DNA from: Coprinopsis marcescibilis
Taxonomy: Eukaryota; Basidiomycota; Agaricomycetes; Agaricales; Psathyrellaceae
Length of the DNA: 64,000 nucleotides
Direction: 5' to 3'
NCBI GenBank assembly: GCA_004369085.1
Contig: ML210151.1
Span: forward strand, 165,270-229,269
In this document: positions 25,289 through 36,983 of the stretch, in pieces
How the letters are laid out: every line of letters starts with the position of its first letter
Numbering within the stretch: the first letter of the stretch is position 1
The notes under the pieces: model-generated
What the model saw: only the letters and a program-made list of their open reading frames with translations
Database searches by the model: none
What the model was told of the DNA's origin: nothing
Translations under genes and position numbers: made by a program

Positions 25289-26872
25289 GAAACCTGAAAG
25301 AGTTGCAAGCGGCAATGACTCTCGAGGATTATGACGTTTATTAACGAGCTTCAACTTTTCTGAACAGAAACTTCAATTGAATCAGTTGGAGCTTTTGGCG
25401 CCGGGTTCTTGGTAACATGACTGCTCTTCATTCGCTTCGTATTCCTATTGGTTCTCCTCGCTTTGGGAGAATTGATCTAAGTTTAAACCATTGTATCTGT
25501 CGATCCCTTAAGCTTTCCCTCAGCGTGGTTTTCGCTCTTCGTGTATTCTATATTCTCACGTTACTTCTTGAATGGACGTTCTGTGAATGATATGCTCAAC
25601 GACGCCCCTCAACTCGCACGATATGTCTCATGCGGAGTATAACTCTTTTCGCCGATGCGGGGTATCCTGAGGTACCTACCTTTTTTGCTCTTATTGTTCT
25701 GGGCGAGTTCTAAGCATCGAATTTCGATCTCTTGGAAAGACTTGATTATCTCGACATCACGGCCGTTGTTCAGCTGACCTTTTCTTTGCTCCATGCGCCG
25801 TTGAAGAACTTAGAGCACTGGTGCCGACGTTTATTTATAGCCGCTTTGACTTCGGGAGAAGGAGACTAAGTATTGAAGGGTTTCTAATGGAACCCCATAC
25901 ATTCCATTCAACTTTCCAAGTACGGGTCCGTTGACTGATGGTTTGTGTGTTACCCTCTTTCCCGTTTCAACCCGGTCCTTCCCCGTTTACCTTCCGATTG
26001 GCAACTGCGTTTGAGCCCCCTGCCCCATTTAAGCGCTTGATCCGCTCATCCAGGTTCCTTATTGGAGGCTGAAAGTCTGTTTTTTTGAGGTCTGACGAGA
26101 GCTGTCAATCAGTTCATTCCCGTAAGGAAGCAGCTACTTATCAGAAACACCCAGCCGACAATCTGCAAGGCTATCGACCATAGGCCCAGAAGTAATTGTA
26201 AAGGCCTATAGGAAGTTTTACTCCAAGGACTTCAAAGCGGTGTGTCCCCGTTAGGGAGCGCCGATCCCCAAAAGAACTCATTAAGTTTTTGTAGATGTGA
26301 GAATGTACGACCAACTGAGGCGGGCAATAATGTTAAACCAAAGTAATACCAAGGGCCAATCAGAACGTGATACTACCGCTTCACCGCACCAAGCATGACG
26401 GAGATAACTGAACACAGCAAACTTACTTCCGACCACATGCATAAGGAACCCAAAGTGACTCTGGTGACGTTAACAAGCAACGACCTGGTGACCAACTTGG
26501 AGTCAAGTGGGAGGAATGCCCGACTGGGCAAAAAGGTTACGAGAGACAGGGTCACCGCGGCGCATCTTTCCCGCGAAATCGCATTTGTTGTGCCATGTCG
26601 AACACTTAATGGGATGACCTGGGATGGCGCACAGGCGGAGATCAAACGAAACCTAAAATAATATTTCGAGTACATAACCCTGGATGCCCGAGAAGCACGA
26701 AGCCGGTGAACAATTGCAAAGGTACGGACAGGTGTGAAAGTTCCAGTACGATTGCAAGACGCTTAGGACAGTTTGCGCTTGTCATGATACTTAAAAACGG
26801 GAATATGAATTATCAGAGGTACCACAAAGGCACATAGATAACAACCGTATAAGCGATTAGTCCGTGAAAAGA
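25289..26872. other. Intergenic stretch, two 3' ends facing
   Basis: About 1.6 kb between the convergent ends of the coiled-coil gene and the BAP31-like gene. Short frames at 25609-25794 and 26373-26675 have no support. I see no RNA gene or repeat. Confidence 0.5.
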
Positions 26873-27754
26873 TCAGTCCCTTCGCTTGTTCGATTTGTTC
26901 GCGCCCGGGGCTTCATTAAGCTGCGTGGCGAGTCGGTCGTATTCTTTGGCGTTTTGAGATGCCTGTTGTTTAAGGGTCTTGAAGTCGCGCTCCTCTGCCT
27001 CCAGCTCCTTGACACGTGTCTTCAAGGCTTCCACATCTTTGGCGTCACTAGAAGCTGCCTTTGAAGAGTAGCCAAATGGTTAGACGCCTGCGTAGGATGC
27101 AGCTGTGAAACATACCGATTTCTTGAGTTTGGCGTATTCTTCTTGTGTGTGGATGAGGTCGAGAATAATGTAGAATGTTCTGGTAAGAACGAGCGACAGG
27201 AACAAGGTGAATCCAGTAAGGTAGGTATTTCTTTGTGCGCTGCATGGATACAGCATCAGAAGCATACCAGCGTGACGTGCCGGAAAGGACTCACTAGAAT
27301 TTACGTGCAGAAAGATTGGTATCGGATCGAACATCTTGTACACCATGGTGTCCGGATTTTGCGATGTCTGCTTCGGCAGTAACACGGTACATGCGTTGGA
27401 GGGCGTCGACAAAGAGTATTCCAATGAAGCTATGCACACCGTCAGTGCTCAGTCTACGCGACTATTAAGGACCGCGCTCGCTCACATAAACGAGATCTTG
27501 AGCCCATATGCGACTTTCGCGATAATTGGAGAATTTGAAAGGAACCTGAAGAGCTTCTTTCGGATGGTATAAGGGAGTGGGGCGACCAAGAGGCAGAATG
27601 TGACCATCTACGAGGAGTTCAACACCATTTCAGAATGTAATGTAAAACGATCTCGACCTCTGCAAACAGTAGGAAGAACGTAAGGGTGTAACTGAACACA
27701 TAATTGTCAGTCTAGTCGTCGCTACCCGCACAAATGAACTTACTAGACCGTCAT
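26873..27754 (-). CDS. BAP31-like ER membrane protein (YET family)
   Basis: ER-resident chaperone/sorting factor for membrane proteins. Exons are complement(26873..27058, 27116..27239, 27295..27429, 27486..27607, 27658..27691, 27744..27754), 203 residues, introns 50-57 bp. The first exon is 11 nt and the second 34 nt, so the start is easily missed. Three hydrophobic segments are clear: YTLTFFLLFAEMVTFCLLVA, ISFIFIGILFVDAL and NTYLTGFTLFLSLVLTRTFY. The AQRNTYLTGFTLFLSLVL.R.FY block and the PLP.T.RKKLF.FLS.SP block are hallmarks of Bap31/Yet proteins. A basic coiled coil follows (residues about 143-190, KDVEALKTRVKELEAEE), and the tail ends in NKSNKRRD, a basic ER-retrieval-like end. It shares a 270-bp divergent promoter with UBP6. 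Confidence 0.93.
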
Positions 27755-28024
27755 CTTGCTATTTATCTGTCGAATTTGAGGATGTGGAAGTAGGGTTTGT
27801 AGAAACACTGCTGTGGATCCGCAGGGCTTTTGAGAATCACGGTCGCCCCGTTTGCGGTTGGGTTGACGTCACACCGGCCACGTCGTTTCCACGCCGAACC
27901 GAACCGGTGCGAACTGATCTGGCTTGGAGCTCAGGTGACGCAAGCGCGTCGACTCGGACGCGTAATAATAATATTCCACCAAACCAGTCATCCTGCCCTT
28001 GCATTCTACCCTCATCTCGCTACA
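27755..28024. promoter_or_regulatory. Divergent promoter of BAP31-like gene and UBP6, with a CRE palindrome
   Basis: The 270-bp region between two start codons includes the perfect 8-bp palindrome TGACGTCA at 27864-27871 (ATF/CREB-type site), and a second half-like GGTGACGCAA about 70 bp to its right. Because only this spacer separates the genes, any factor bound there could drive both. Function is inference. Confidence 0.6.
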
Positions 28025-30271
28025 ATGGCGCCATTGGCAGTACACATAAAACATGCTGGAAAGACTCACGACGTCCAGCTCGACCCCGATCTTCCACCTG
28101 CAGTCTTCAAAGATGCCATTTACCAGGTAACTGGGGTCCCAGTGGATCGTATGAAAGTCATGGTCAAAGGGGGCGTACTGAAGGTCCGTCTTTCATTTTC
28201 GAGTTGATGAAGTAAGTCTAAGCTGCTTCTAGGACGATTCGAACTGGAAGAAGATTGCTCCCAAAGCTGTACGATTGTTCACTATTGGTCAAATTCACCA
28301 ATCTAACAGATTGCAGGGTCAAACTTTCATGGTTATCGGAGCAGCAGGAGAATTGCCTAAAGCTCCAGAGAAACCTATCGTTTTCATGGAAGGTACGATA
28401 TGCTTCGGTACAATGGGATCTTTGGTATTCATACATTTGCATAGATATGGATGATTCAGAACTGGCAGAGGCTGTAAGTCGCTGAGTGCCTATGGATACG
28501 ACGTTAATTCACCAAACGTACTATTAGCTCGCGAAACCGGTTGGTTTGAAGAAGTATGAATCTCGAAACCTTCTTCGGTTGTTGACATCTTACTCACCTC
28601 TGCATTAGTCTTGGAAACACTTGCTACATGAATTCAACTGTTCAGGCCTTGCGAGCAGTCCCAGAGTTGCAAACGGTTCTCACCGGGTACGCCCCTATAT
28701 TCAATTCCTGGAACACGGTATCCTAACTATTCGCAGATCATCATTACAGTCAACGACCCCTCTTCCAGGGTCTCTTCGCGACCTCTACCACAACATGGCT
28801 CGAACCACTGATAGCTACGTACCTGCTGGGTTCCTTCAGACACTGCGTCAGGTATGTGGGACCTTCCATCCACTTAAAAATGTGCATGACTCATTACAAG
28901 GCCAGGTAAACCCACAGTTCGCTGAAATGGACCGCAGTGAGAAACGCGCGGGTCTGGGAATGCCTGCTGGCTATGCACAACAAGGTGTGGAAAATCTACT
29001 TTCTTTCCGCCATTAATACCGACCACGCTACTAGACGCCGAGGAATGTTATGGGGCGATTATTAACGCATTGCGCAATGTTCCTGGACTGGATAATTCTG
29101 GCCAGCTGGTCGGTACTAGTGCCCAAGCATCTTCGAACACCCCTCGTTTCATCGAGCAATACATGAAGGGCACGGTTCAAAGAGAATTGACATGCGACGA
29201 GGCTCCTGAAGAACCCAAATCCGTCCAAACAGAAACCGTCCTCAAAGTCGAGTGTAACATTTCGGTTGCGACCAATTTCATGTTCCAAGGGATTATGAGC
29301 GTATGTATTAAAGCTGCGTTCGTTCTCATACTAATAACTGACCGTTCTCCAGTCTCTTGATCAGAAAATCGAGAAAAACTCGCCATCTCTGGGACGCGAG
29401 GCCGTCTACACCATCAAGTCTCGATTGTCAAGACTGCCCTCTTACCTCTCTGTCCACATGGTCCGGTTTGCCTGGAGAGCAGATATCGGCAAGAAGGCAA
29501 AGATTATGGTAAGCCCCTCCTGCATTAGGAAAGGGTGGGTGTGGTAGCTCACATCCATTTTTAAAGCGTCGCGTCAAGTTCCCTCTCGAGTTCGACGCCG
29601 TCGACCTTGCCACAGAGGAACTGAAGGAGAAACTGCTGCCTGCGAGTCGGAAACTCAAGGAAATCGAGAGAGAAAGGGCAGAGCGATCCAAGGTCCGAAA
29701 AAAAACCAAGGTGGCTACCACCGCTCCTTCGACCTCAGGTGCGGGACCGAGCCAGGAGGCTGAATCTGGAGATGTCGAAATGGCGGACGCTGAGCCGAAG
29801 CCTGCTGGAGGGGAACTCGAGCCTGAAACTGTGTACAGAAAGAAAGAGCTGAAGGAGTATGAGGGGCTGGTACACGCCGACCTCAAGGCTGACGTCGGAA
29901 GCAGCGCAACTGGTCTCTACGACTTGGTTGGTACGTAAAGGGCTCTTCAACGCTTTTTAACTCACAAAGATGTATTGACGAATCCTTTTGCTCTGATAGC
30001 CATCATTACCCACAAGGGTGCTGCTGCAGACGCGGGCCATTACATGGCCTTCGTGAAGAAGAGCGCCTTCCACCCTATCAAAGGCCTGACAACCGCCACT
30101 CAAGCTGAGGGTGCCAGGCCTATCGCCGAAATTGAAGAGGACGACGAAGATTGGTACAAGTTCGACGACGAAAAGGTCTCTATCTTCCCCAAGGAGAAGA
30201 TCCCGACACTAGAAGGAGGAGGTGAAGATTCGTCTGCGTATGTGTTACTTTACAAGAGCAAGTCGGTATAG
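28025..30271 (+). CDS. UBP6: Proteasome-associated ubiquitin carboxyl-terminal hydrolase (Ubp6/USP14)
   Basis: Removes ubiquitin from substrates docked at the 26S proteasome. Twelve exons: 28025..28183, 28233..28268, 28317..28392, 28446..28474, 28528..28553, 28609..28686, 28737..28851, 28906..28984, 29035..29300, 29353..29508, 29567..29930 and 30000..30271, giving 551 residues. The N-terminal ubiquitin-like domain (about 1-78, VHIKHAGKTHDVQLDPDLPP) docks to the proteasome. The Cys box GLKNLGNTCYMNSTVQAL has the catalytic Cys114. The His box ADAGHYMAFV has His475, and the Asp is in WYKFDDEKV (D517). Conserved QQDAEEC and SLSVHMVRF-like segments also read correctly. It is about 50 residues longer than yeast Ubp6 because of an acidic Ser/Pro/Lys insert near residues 350-400. 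Tiny exons of 26-36 nt lie around the Cys box. Confidence 0.96.
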
Positions 30272-30377
30272 GACACAACGGGGGAAAGAGAACTAAATGC
30301 GAAGTGCAAAGCATTGAAGATGATGTATTGATACTACGAGGGCATTCCTTTGGAGAATGTCACTTTGGAGAATGTCT
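30272..30377. other. Convergent 3' spacer with a 15-bp tandem repeat
   Basis: Only 106 bp separate the stops of UBP6 and the DUF6535 gene, so their 3' UTRs must overlap. Two adjacent near-copies of CTTTGGAGAATGT lie at about 30350-30376. Confidence 0.6.
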
Positions 30378-33300
30378 TTATCCCGATTTGATTGTTCTCA
30401 ATAGCATGTCCCATGCTACGGATTCTTCCTCGTGCAAATCGTCGTTGCGGCTGCCGATTATGTTCGCGAATGGTATGTGTTTGAGTATGTCTTTCATTGG
30501 CTGGGATTGGAAGAGTTTGGTATGCCCGAGATAGAGAGAAGTGGAGATTCGGAGCAAGAACCGGATATGGATTACGTCGCAGGCAAAGCCGGGGTCGTAG
30601 TGGTCGTGGTCGTGGTCCGTACGGCAGTGTGATACTGCTTTGCAAAAGGCTTCGAGGTAGCTTGTTGCTGTATGCAATAGGTGAGAAGAATGGTTCTCGT
30701 CTTGGAGGGCAGAATAGACGAGGGACCAAGCAAAGTCTCTATCCTGTCTGTCCTTGCTGCCTCTTGTCAGGCCGCTGACTGAGCTTTCTGAGGTTGACCA
30801 AGGGATCAACGCTAGACATTGGCAGACTATGTCTAAGAACGAGAAATGGGGGCGTTAACAAGCAGCTGTAGATGTGCGACGATGTAACATACCTTCCGGT
30901 ATAAAGATTCCTTGGTAGTGGCGACCAAGTCGGGAGCCTCTCCAGGGAGGTTGAAGTATACTTCGGAAGTAGACACCAGGGATCGTGGACATGATTTGTA
31001 GGTACATCCTCAAGCGGTGAGGGAAGAACATGTGAGCTGTTCCGGGAAATTTGCAGAGGAATGTTGGGCTATCCATGAAGTAGGACGTCAGGAGCGAGAT
31101 GGAGGTCAGAACGTCCTTGAAGGAGGCTTTCTGACTATCTGCATCCTGGAATGGTTGAAGCTCATGGGACGTGTGGGGTTCGAGTTCGGAGTTGTTGGGA
31201 CTATATAGCACCGTGAGCAGTTCCAACAGGTCGTCAACTTCAAATGTGTCGAATATGAATGAGAATCGGTCCATTATGGAGGTGTTTGATTGGTTTCCTG
31301 GTTGGATTTCGTCGATGATTTCCGGGATGGGGAAGGTTTGGTTCCACCCTAGTTCGTCGAGTACCGACAGAATTCGTTTGCGGAGAGCCGTGCTGGGGTC
31401 TGATGTGGGGGCGCTTGTGGAGGTGTTTCGGGCGAGGGCTGCCGGCCAAGCGAGGAGCGGACGGACGACCTTGGTCACGACGCCGGGGGAGAGGAGGTGG
31501 ATGGAAAACAAAAACGTTGACCATTCCTGTTCCAGGAGGGAGCCCTGATGCATTTTTGTGAGGACAGAGTCCAGGAGACCTCGGAATGGGTCGACCGCCC
31601 CTATATGACTGGTCAGATATCTGAAGGCCAAGTGCCAAGTCCAGCAAAACGCACCGTAACTGAGCAAGAAGCGCAAATCCTCGTCGGACCTGATGGGCCA
31701 AGGGACACGGCTATTGCTGCCCAAATGCGCAGAGAGTTCGGTGTATAGTTCGACCTGGAGTAGGAAGTAGGACTGTAGATTTGGGGCAATGGTTAGTGCT
31801 TGTGTGACGATCTCGAACAAGAGATAATTCCGAATATGTGCTGGATCGATTGCGAGAGCTAGCTTGTGCTTCTGTGGACTGCCACTGTCGTTGATGATCT
31901 GGAACATGCTCTGCAGTTCTCGGGTCTCCAGGTCGTTTATCAAACAGCAGAGAAGTTCGAAAGGATCGTTGCTGCTTTTGGACGCGTGTTGGAGCAGCTG
32001 GAGGCTGTAGATGGTGTTCCGAGATGAGACGCCTTCGCAGAACATGGAGTAAAATGCGAGATGCGGTCGAAAGTTTTGACGTGTGCTGGTGACGAGCGAC
32101 GCGAGAGGGGGGTATTCTCGCGACCATAGATAGAAGACGAGAGCGAAATCAGCAACGGGTTTGAATGTTTTCCATTGTCCTCGGACACTGCTAATGTCCA
32201 AGGCACTGAGTATCGAGACACCCAAGACCATTTCGGAGGACAATGTGTATGTGGAAGGCGCAGACCTATAACGGTCTGCTAGATATCCCAGTATCTCCAA
32301 TTTCATGTCTGTCGGAGCGCTGATATTAGTGGTTTGTGAGTAAACGTTGGCGGCGGACTATACGTACCCAAGGGCAAGCTTTTATCACATTCGACATCGG
32401 CCATGTCGACCGACTGAGTGACCAGCTGGGCGAACTGTGGCTCTTTGACGAGTTCGAGGAAGAGTTCGAGTCGGAAGGGAAGGAGACTTGGCCGAATGCG
32501 TTCGTTGTGCTGGAACACAAAGTCAAGGATCTGGAAAGACGCGAAATGTCGTTTCATGACATGGGACGCATCTTCGGGAAAGCATACATCATTCTTCGCT
32601 CCAAGTGATTGGAGAACCTGGGCCGCTGTGGATGTCTCCAGGTCTTGGAGGCAGTGGTGGGTGATCGAATAGGCATTGTAACCCTTCCGGTGCTGGATGA
32701 GTGACGCTAAGCCACGGGAAGTATCGATCCCATCCGTTCGCTGCGCTGCTTGCTGTCCGGAAGAAAGTGGCTTTCCCATACTGTCCAGCGGAAAAGAGTC
32801 GCGGAGTTCCCTCCAGTGAAGATCATACTCCAACCAGCTGCGTACTCCTGTGAACCGGTTCAAGAGTGCCGTAGGCACTTGAGAGCCGCGAATTTTATGG
32901 CCTAAATTGTAGAAAGAAGGGACCATGGACAACGATGCGACTGCAAGATGGTGGAAGAGCCAAGATTGCGGGGATTTATAAGGACATTGCGGAGTCCATA
33001 GATATTCGTTCGACAGGAAAAGAGTTTGCAAGGTAGGAGTGACGGTCGTGATGAAGAAGAACGCGCATAATAACAGGACGAAAAGGGTGATGACTGTCGC
33101 AACTGTGCCATTCATTGGCCAGAGAAATTCAACCAATCCAAAGAAGAAGAGGATGAGGGATGTTTGGAGAAATAATGGTAGTGCAGAGACAATGCTGGAG
33201 ACCTTCCAGTAGACGAGACCTTCGTGGCGCATCTGTCGAAGAGCTGTCGACTCCTTTGCAGGGATGTTATCATCCCGGTTTGTATATTCGCGAATCCACT

Positions 33301-33761
33301 GCAAGCAGATGGTTCCAACAAAGACAGTGGCGATGTTTAGGGTGATGCTGAGGAACCAGAAGATGTTGATACGGACAGACGAGCCCGCGAGAAGGAGAGG
33401 AGACCCGAGATAAACATCGACCTCTTCATTGGAAGTGTCGTTCGCAGCAGCCCGCGCGATTCTTACCAACTGCGAAAGTAGCTTCACAGAGGCTTCTTGC
33501 GGGTCCTCTTTCAGTTCGCGATAAGACTCGATGGCGAATGGCGTCACAACCGCGCATGCCAGGCCTGCCTGACAAGCATGGCGCGACTTGTCAGCGGGGA
33601 AGCCTGGGGTCATTCAGTACCTCGAGGCTCACCAAAACGAGTAGCTTTTCTATTTCATCCTTCCAGGCATCGCAGGTGGCAGCGTCCGAACGGCATAGAA
33701 GGTCATCGAAGGCCTCCCAAGCGTCGGGTGGCTTTTTTGGTTCGTAACGACTACGGACCAT
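30378..33761 (-). CDS. DUF6535 multi-pass membrane protein
   Basis: Exons are complement(30378..30832, 30893..32308, 32368..33568, 33633..33761), 1066 residues, introns 60, 59 and 64 bp. The N-terminus is the DUF6535 module of Agaricomycetes: DAWEAFDDLLCRSDAATCDA, WKDEIEKLLVLAGLACAVVT, PFAIESYRELKEDP. Transmembrane helices follow: VRINIFWFLSITLNIATVF, then ALPLFLQTSLILFFFGLVEF, then TVATVITLFVLLLCAFFFIT. The remaining 750 residues are soluble, helical and without a known domain; a His/Asp run (HDHDHDHY) lies near the end. The second join uses an acceptor 11 nt downstream of the first CAG, which is the only choice that keeps the frame. The function of the family is unknown. It often occurs in large lineage-specific sets. 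Confidence 0.88.
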
Positions 33762-35574
33762 GGGCTCGGATAATTGAGCTGAGTGGTAAGGGGGGCGAGA
33801 AGATCACAACAGTAGCCCGCCTCATAATTATAAGCTTTCTCCGGCCTGTACGAAAGATTCTCGAGGCTGTTCAAGGCTACCGGGTGAGGGTTTTATTGTC
33901 AGATTCAGATGACTATATGTGGCTTACTTGGGAGCCCAGAGTTGCACTTTGCTCAGGTGAGCGGAAGGCGGTGAAGCATCTGATGAACACTGTCACTGGT
34001 TGACCAGCGCTAATATGTCCCTGTCTGCCTAGTTATCGACGAATATGTCCCTGTCTGCGTAGTTATCGACGGTCGTAGTTCCAAACCTTTGGCACTAAAA
34101 TCGAGCGCAATAACATGTCCTCAAGTGCGATCCACACTGATTGATATGTAGTGAAAGGAAAAGAAGAAACATTTTACAGTGCCACCGACCAGTCCGAACC
34201 TTTACAGCTTTTCTAAATGAATTAAAACAACATTGCGTCAGACTTCAAAAAGGCTGTGAGTTGGTGGTACTGAGAGATACGGTATTCAACTTTGGTCACG
34301 GTGCGATGTTCAAAATTCTTGTAAATAATTTCTGCGCGGGTCTTGATTCTGTTGGGGCGCTGGTAGTGGACCCGGCCGACCTTTGGGATGAATCACTGCT
34401 TCTGAGATCCTAAGACGCAAAACACCATACCGTTGAAGCTCCGGGACGGTTTCTTCCTTACGACTACAACTGGTTCGCTCGCCGAATAAATGATGTTATG
34501 GATATACCTCTCGTTTCCACTACAACTGACGCTCAAGCGCTCAAGGTCCGGTTTGCTTGATTGTTCCACACCCAGAGGCGAGCTTCTTTCGTGAAGCGCT
34601 TCTGATCAGAAGCCATTGTCGCCGACCGATACAAGTTCATTTTAATACCAGTGAATGCAGGCCTCTGTTTCCTCATGGTTCACGCTTCCAGGTTGACTGC
34701 ATGATTGTTATTCTTGGCATTATCACGACCTCCTCATGCACAAAAATCGTGACCTCCATATCCTAGTACCCACGATCAGCTGCGCCCTGCCAGCATTGGG
34801 TGTCGACAGAAAGTCATTCCATTAATTTTTGATCCCTCCCTTTGTCCTCGTCATGTTCTTGTTTGCTGACTCCTTCAGGGTACTCTACCGAAAACCGAAG
34901 GGCGTCTCTTCAGCATCTTGGTGTTCGATTTTGGTCCTATCCTCCACCCTTTCGGCGATCGATGTTCCGGTTCGTAACGTTTGTTCTCAGGACAAAGGGA
35001 CCAGTCGACAAACGGTCTTGTGCTTGTGGCTGTCTTTCTGGATGTACTTTCTCTTCTTTCTGGCGGATAAGAGTTGTCTATCTCATTGTTGGTCTGCCTC
35101 AGCGGGTCTACCTGGCAGCTTCGAAGTTGGTTCGCACAACTGACGCGGTTCGGTTCGACCAGTGTGGCGGTGCGAAGACATGTCCCACATGATCATGCGT
35201 GACCATGTGGCGTGGGAAATCTTTCTGCCAGGTCACAGGGTTAGTTGATCACGGCCAACCGTCGTGACTTTCACGCCCCCCATATCAGCCCCCTCCCATC
35301 CCCTGCTACTGATCTCAATATCTCGACTTCAGCAGTAATTCTACCTGCTGTATAATTCAATCGACGGGTACTGGAAGTCCTTTTCGACTCTTTGAAGTAG
35401 CGGCGGTCAGCTTGCACTATCGTTCTGAAGTTCAGCATCGCCTTTTGGCCTGAAACTGCATAGCTGATAGACAAGATCTTCCTAACCACTCAGCCCCTTC
35501 GCCATAATCGCTGTTCTATCGTTGCGAGTAGAGCCGATTCAACTTAGTTCTTCAATTCTCAGACAATCCTTCCA
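33762..35574. other. Intergenic stretch
   Basis: About 1.8 kb between the divergent starts of the DUF6535 gene and the bHLH gene. It holds a 30-bp tandem duplication (listed separately). The open frames at 34141-34413 and 34829-35192 are unsupported. Confidence 0.5.
34012..34071. repeat. 30-bp tandem duplication
   Basis: Two adjacent 30-bp units (34012-34041 and 34042-34071) differ at one base, so the duplication is recent. It lies about 250 bp upstream of the DUF6535 start codon. Confidence 0.9.
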
Positions 35575-36983
35575 ATGTCGGCACCAGAGCAAAGTGCTCC
35601 CCAACCCGCCCCTGGTCCCTCCACCATCCCTGCAAATCCCCCCGCCGTTCCCCCACCTCCACCTGGAGCACCCCAATATGAATATTCCGGCCTCAATTTC
35701 GGGAATATTGAACCTGCACAACTGTTAAAGCTGCTGCGATCATTGCCGAGCGTTTTTGGTGCGGTATGTCTTGTTTAACTTACGTTCCTCTTTGTGTGGC
35801 ATCTATCACCGCTGCTGTTGTGTTTTTGTCGTCGTTCTTTCCCCGAGCGTCTTCCTCATTATATTTCTGCCTTTTCATGCTTCGAGTTACGTTCAATTGA
35901 GCCTTCCTCTCCCACGTGACGCTAATGACCGCGTTCGTTGTGCACGAGCGCGAATAGAGCAGTCACGGGGAGTGCTTTCACTCTTAGTGTATTATTCCAT
36001 CGCATGTTTTATGATCGTCGTTCATTTAACTAATGTTTCCGCTTCCTACTCTAGCTCGACCCCGCAAACCCAAAGCAAGACGCCGCCGCTGCACAGGCGC
36101 TTTCGAACCTTTCTCAGAGTCCATATCCCGGCGCCCCAGGGCTGCCATACCCGCCGCCACCAGGGATGCCCGGTATCAGCGATCCAGGCCCATCCTCCCA
36201 TCCTCGTGGTCCCCCAAATCTCGGACAGCTCAGCGCAGTTGCACTGCAGGCTGCACCTGCCCTTCAACAGCAAGGGCAATCGCAACCCCAGCAAGACATG
36301 CCTAAATCACCAATGCTGCCTGTGAATCCACCACCACCGACCATGTCTGCTGATGCAGTTAACGCTCATGCGTCTTCCTCATCATCAGATGGTCAAAGCG
36401 CATCTGGCGGACCAGGTGGTCCGTCGGCTAGTGGTGGTCGCCGTGGCAGGAATCCTGCTATTGGTACGGATGAGTGGACACGTCAACGGAAGGATAACCA
36501 TGTAAGCCAACATTACACCACACCTAGGCATTACCTCCTTACTGACCTGATCTGCAGAAAGAAGTGGAACGCCGTCGGCGAGGTAATATCAATGACGGCA
36601 TCAACGAACTTGGCCGAATAGTGCCCAATGGAACCGGAGAAAAGGCCAAGGGTGCTATCCTTTCGCGTGCTGTGCAATACATTCATCATCTGAAAGAAAA
36701 CGAAGCACGTAATATCGAAAAGTGGACACTGGAGAAGTTACTAATGGATCAAGCCATGGGCGACCTCCAGGCGCAACTGGAGGAAGTCAAACGTCTTTGG
36801 GACGAGGAGCGAACGGCGCGGCAACGCTTGGAGGGCGAACTGGAGGTTCTTCGCGGGCGACAAGGAGGAAAGGAGGATGCTACGGGTGTGAAGCGGCGAA
36901 ATGACGGGGATGTTGTGGATGCCAATGGGGCCGGTGCAGCATCAGATGCTGAAAGGGACGGAAAGCGTCAACGTGTCGACTAA
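35575..36983 (+). CDS. CBF1: Cbf1/USF-type bHLH transcription factor
   Basis: Sequence-specific factor expected to bind CACGTG; in yeasts the family controls sulfur/methionine genes and centromere function. Exons are 35575..35763, 36055..36501 and 36558..36983, 353 residues. The first intron is 291 bp, by far the longest in the window. Residues 1-200 are Pro/Gln/Ser-rich and disordered. The basic region reads RKDNHKEVERRRRGNINDGI; His212, Glu216 and Arg220 have the 4-residue spacing of class B E-box readers, and the second intron cuts between His212 and the rest. Helix-loop-helix is at about 213-262 (GRIVPNG...GAILSRAVQYIHHL), followed by a leucine-zipper-like coiled coil (DLQAQLEEVKRLWDEERTAR). 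The tail is acidic and basic mixed. Assignment to Cbf1 rests on HKEVERRRR.NIN..IN.L. Confidence 0.9.

Noticed and set aside
26373..26675. Short frames between the coiled-coil and BAP31-like genes
   Set aside because: Mirror-image openness on both strands with no protein features.
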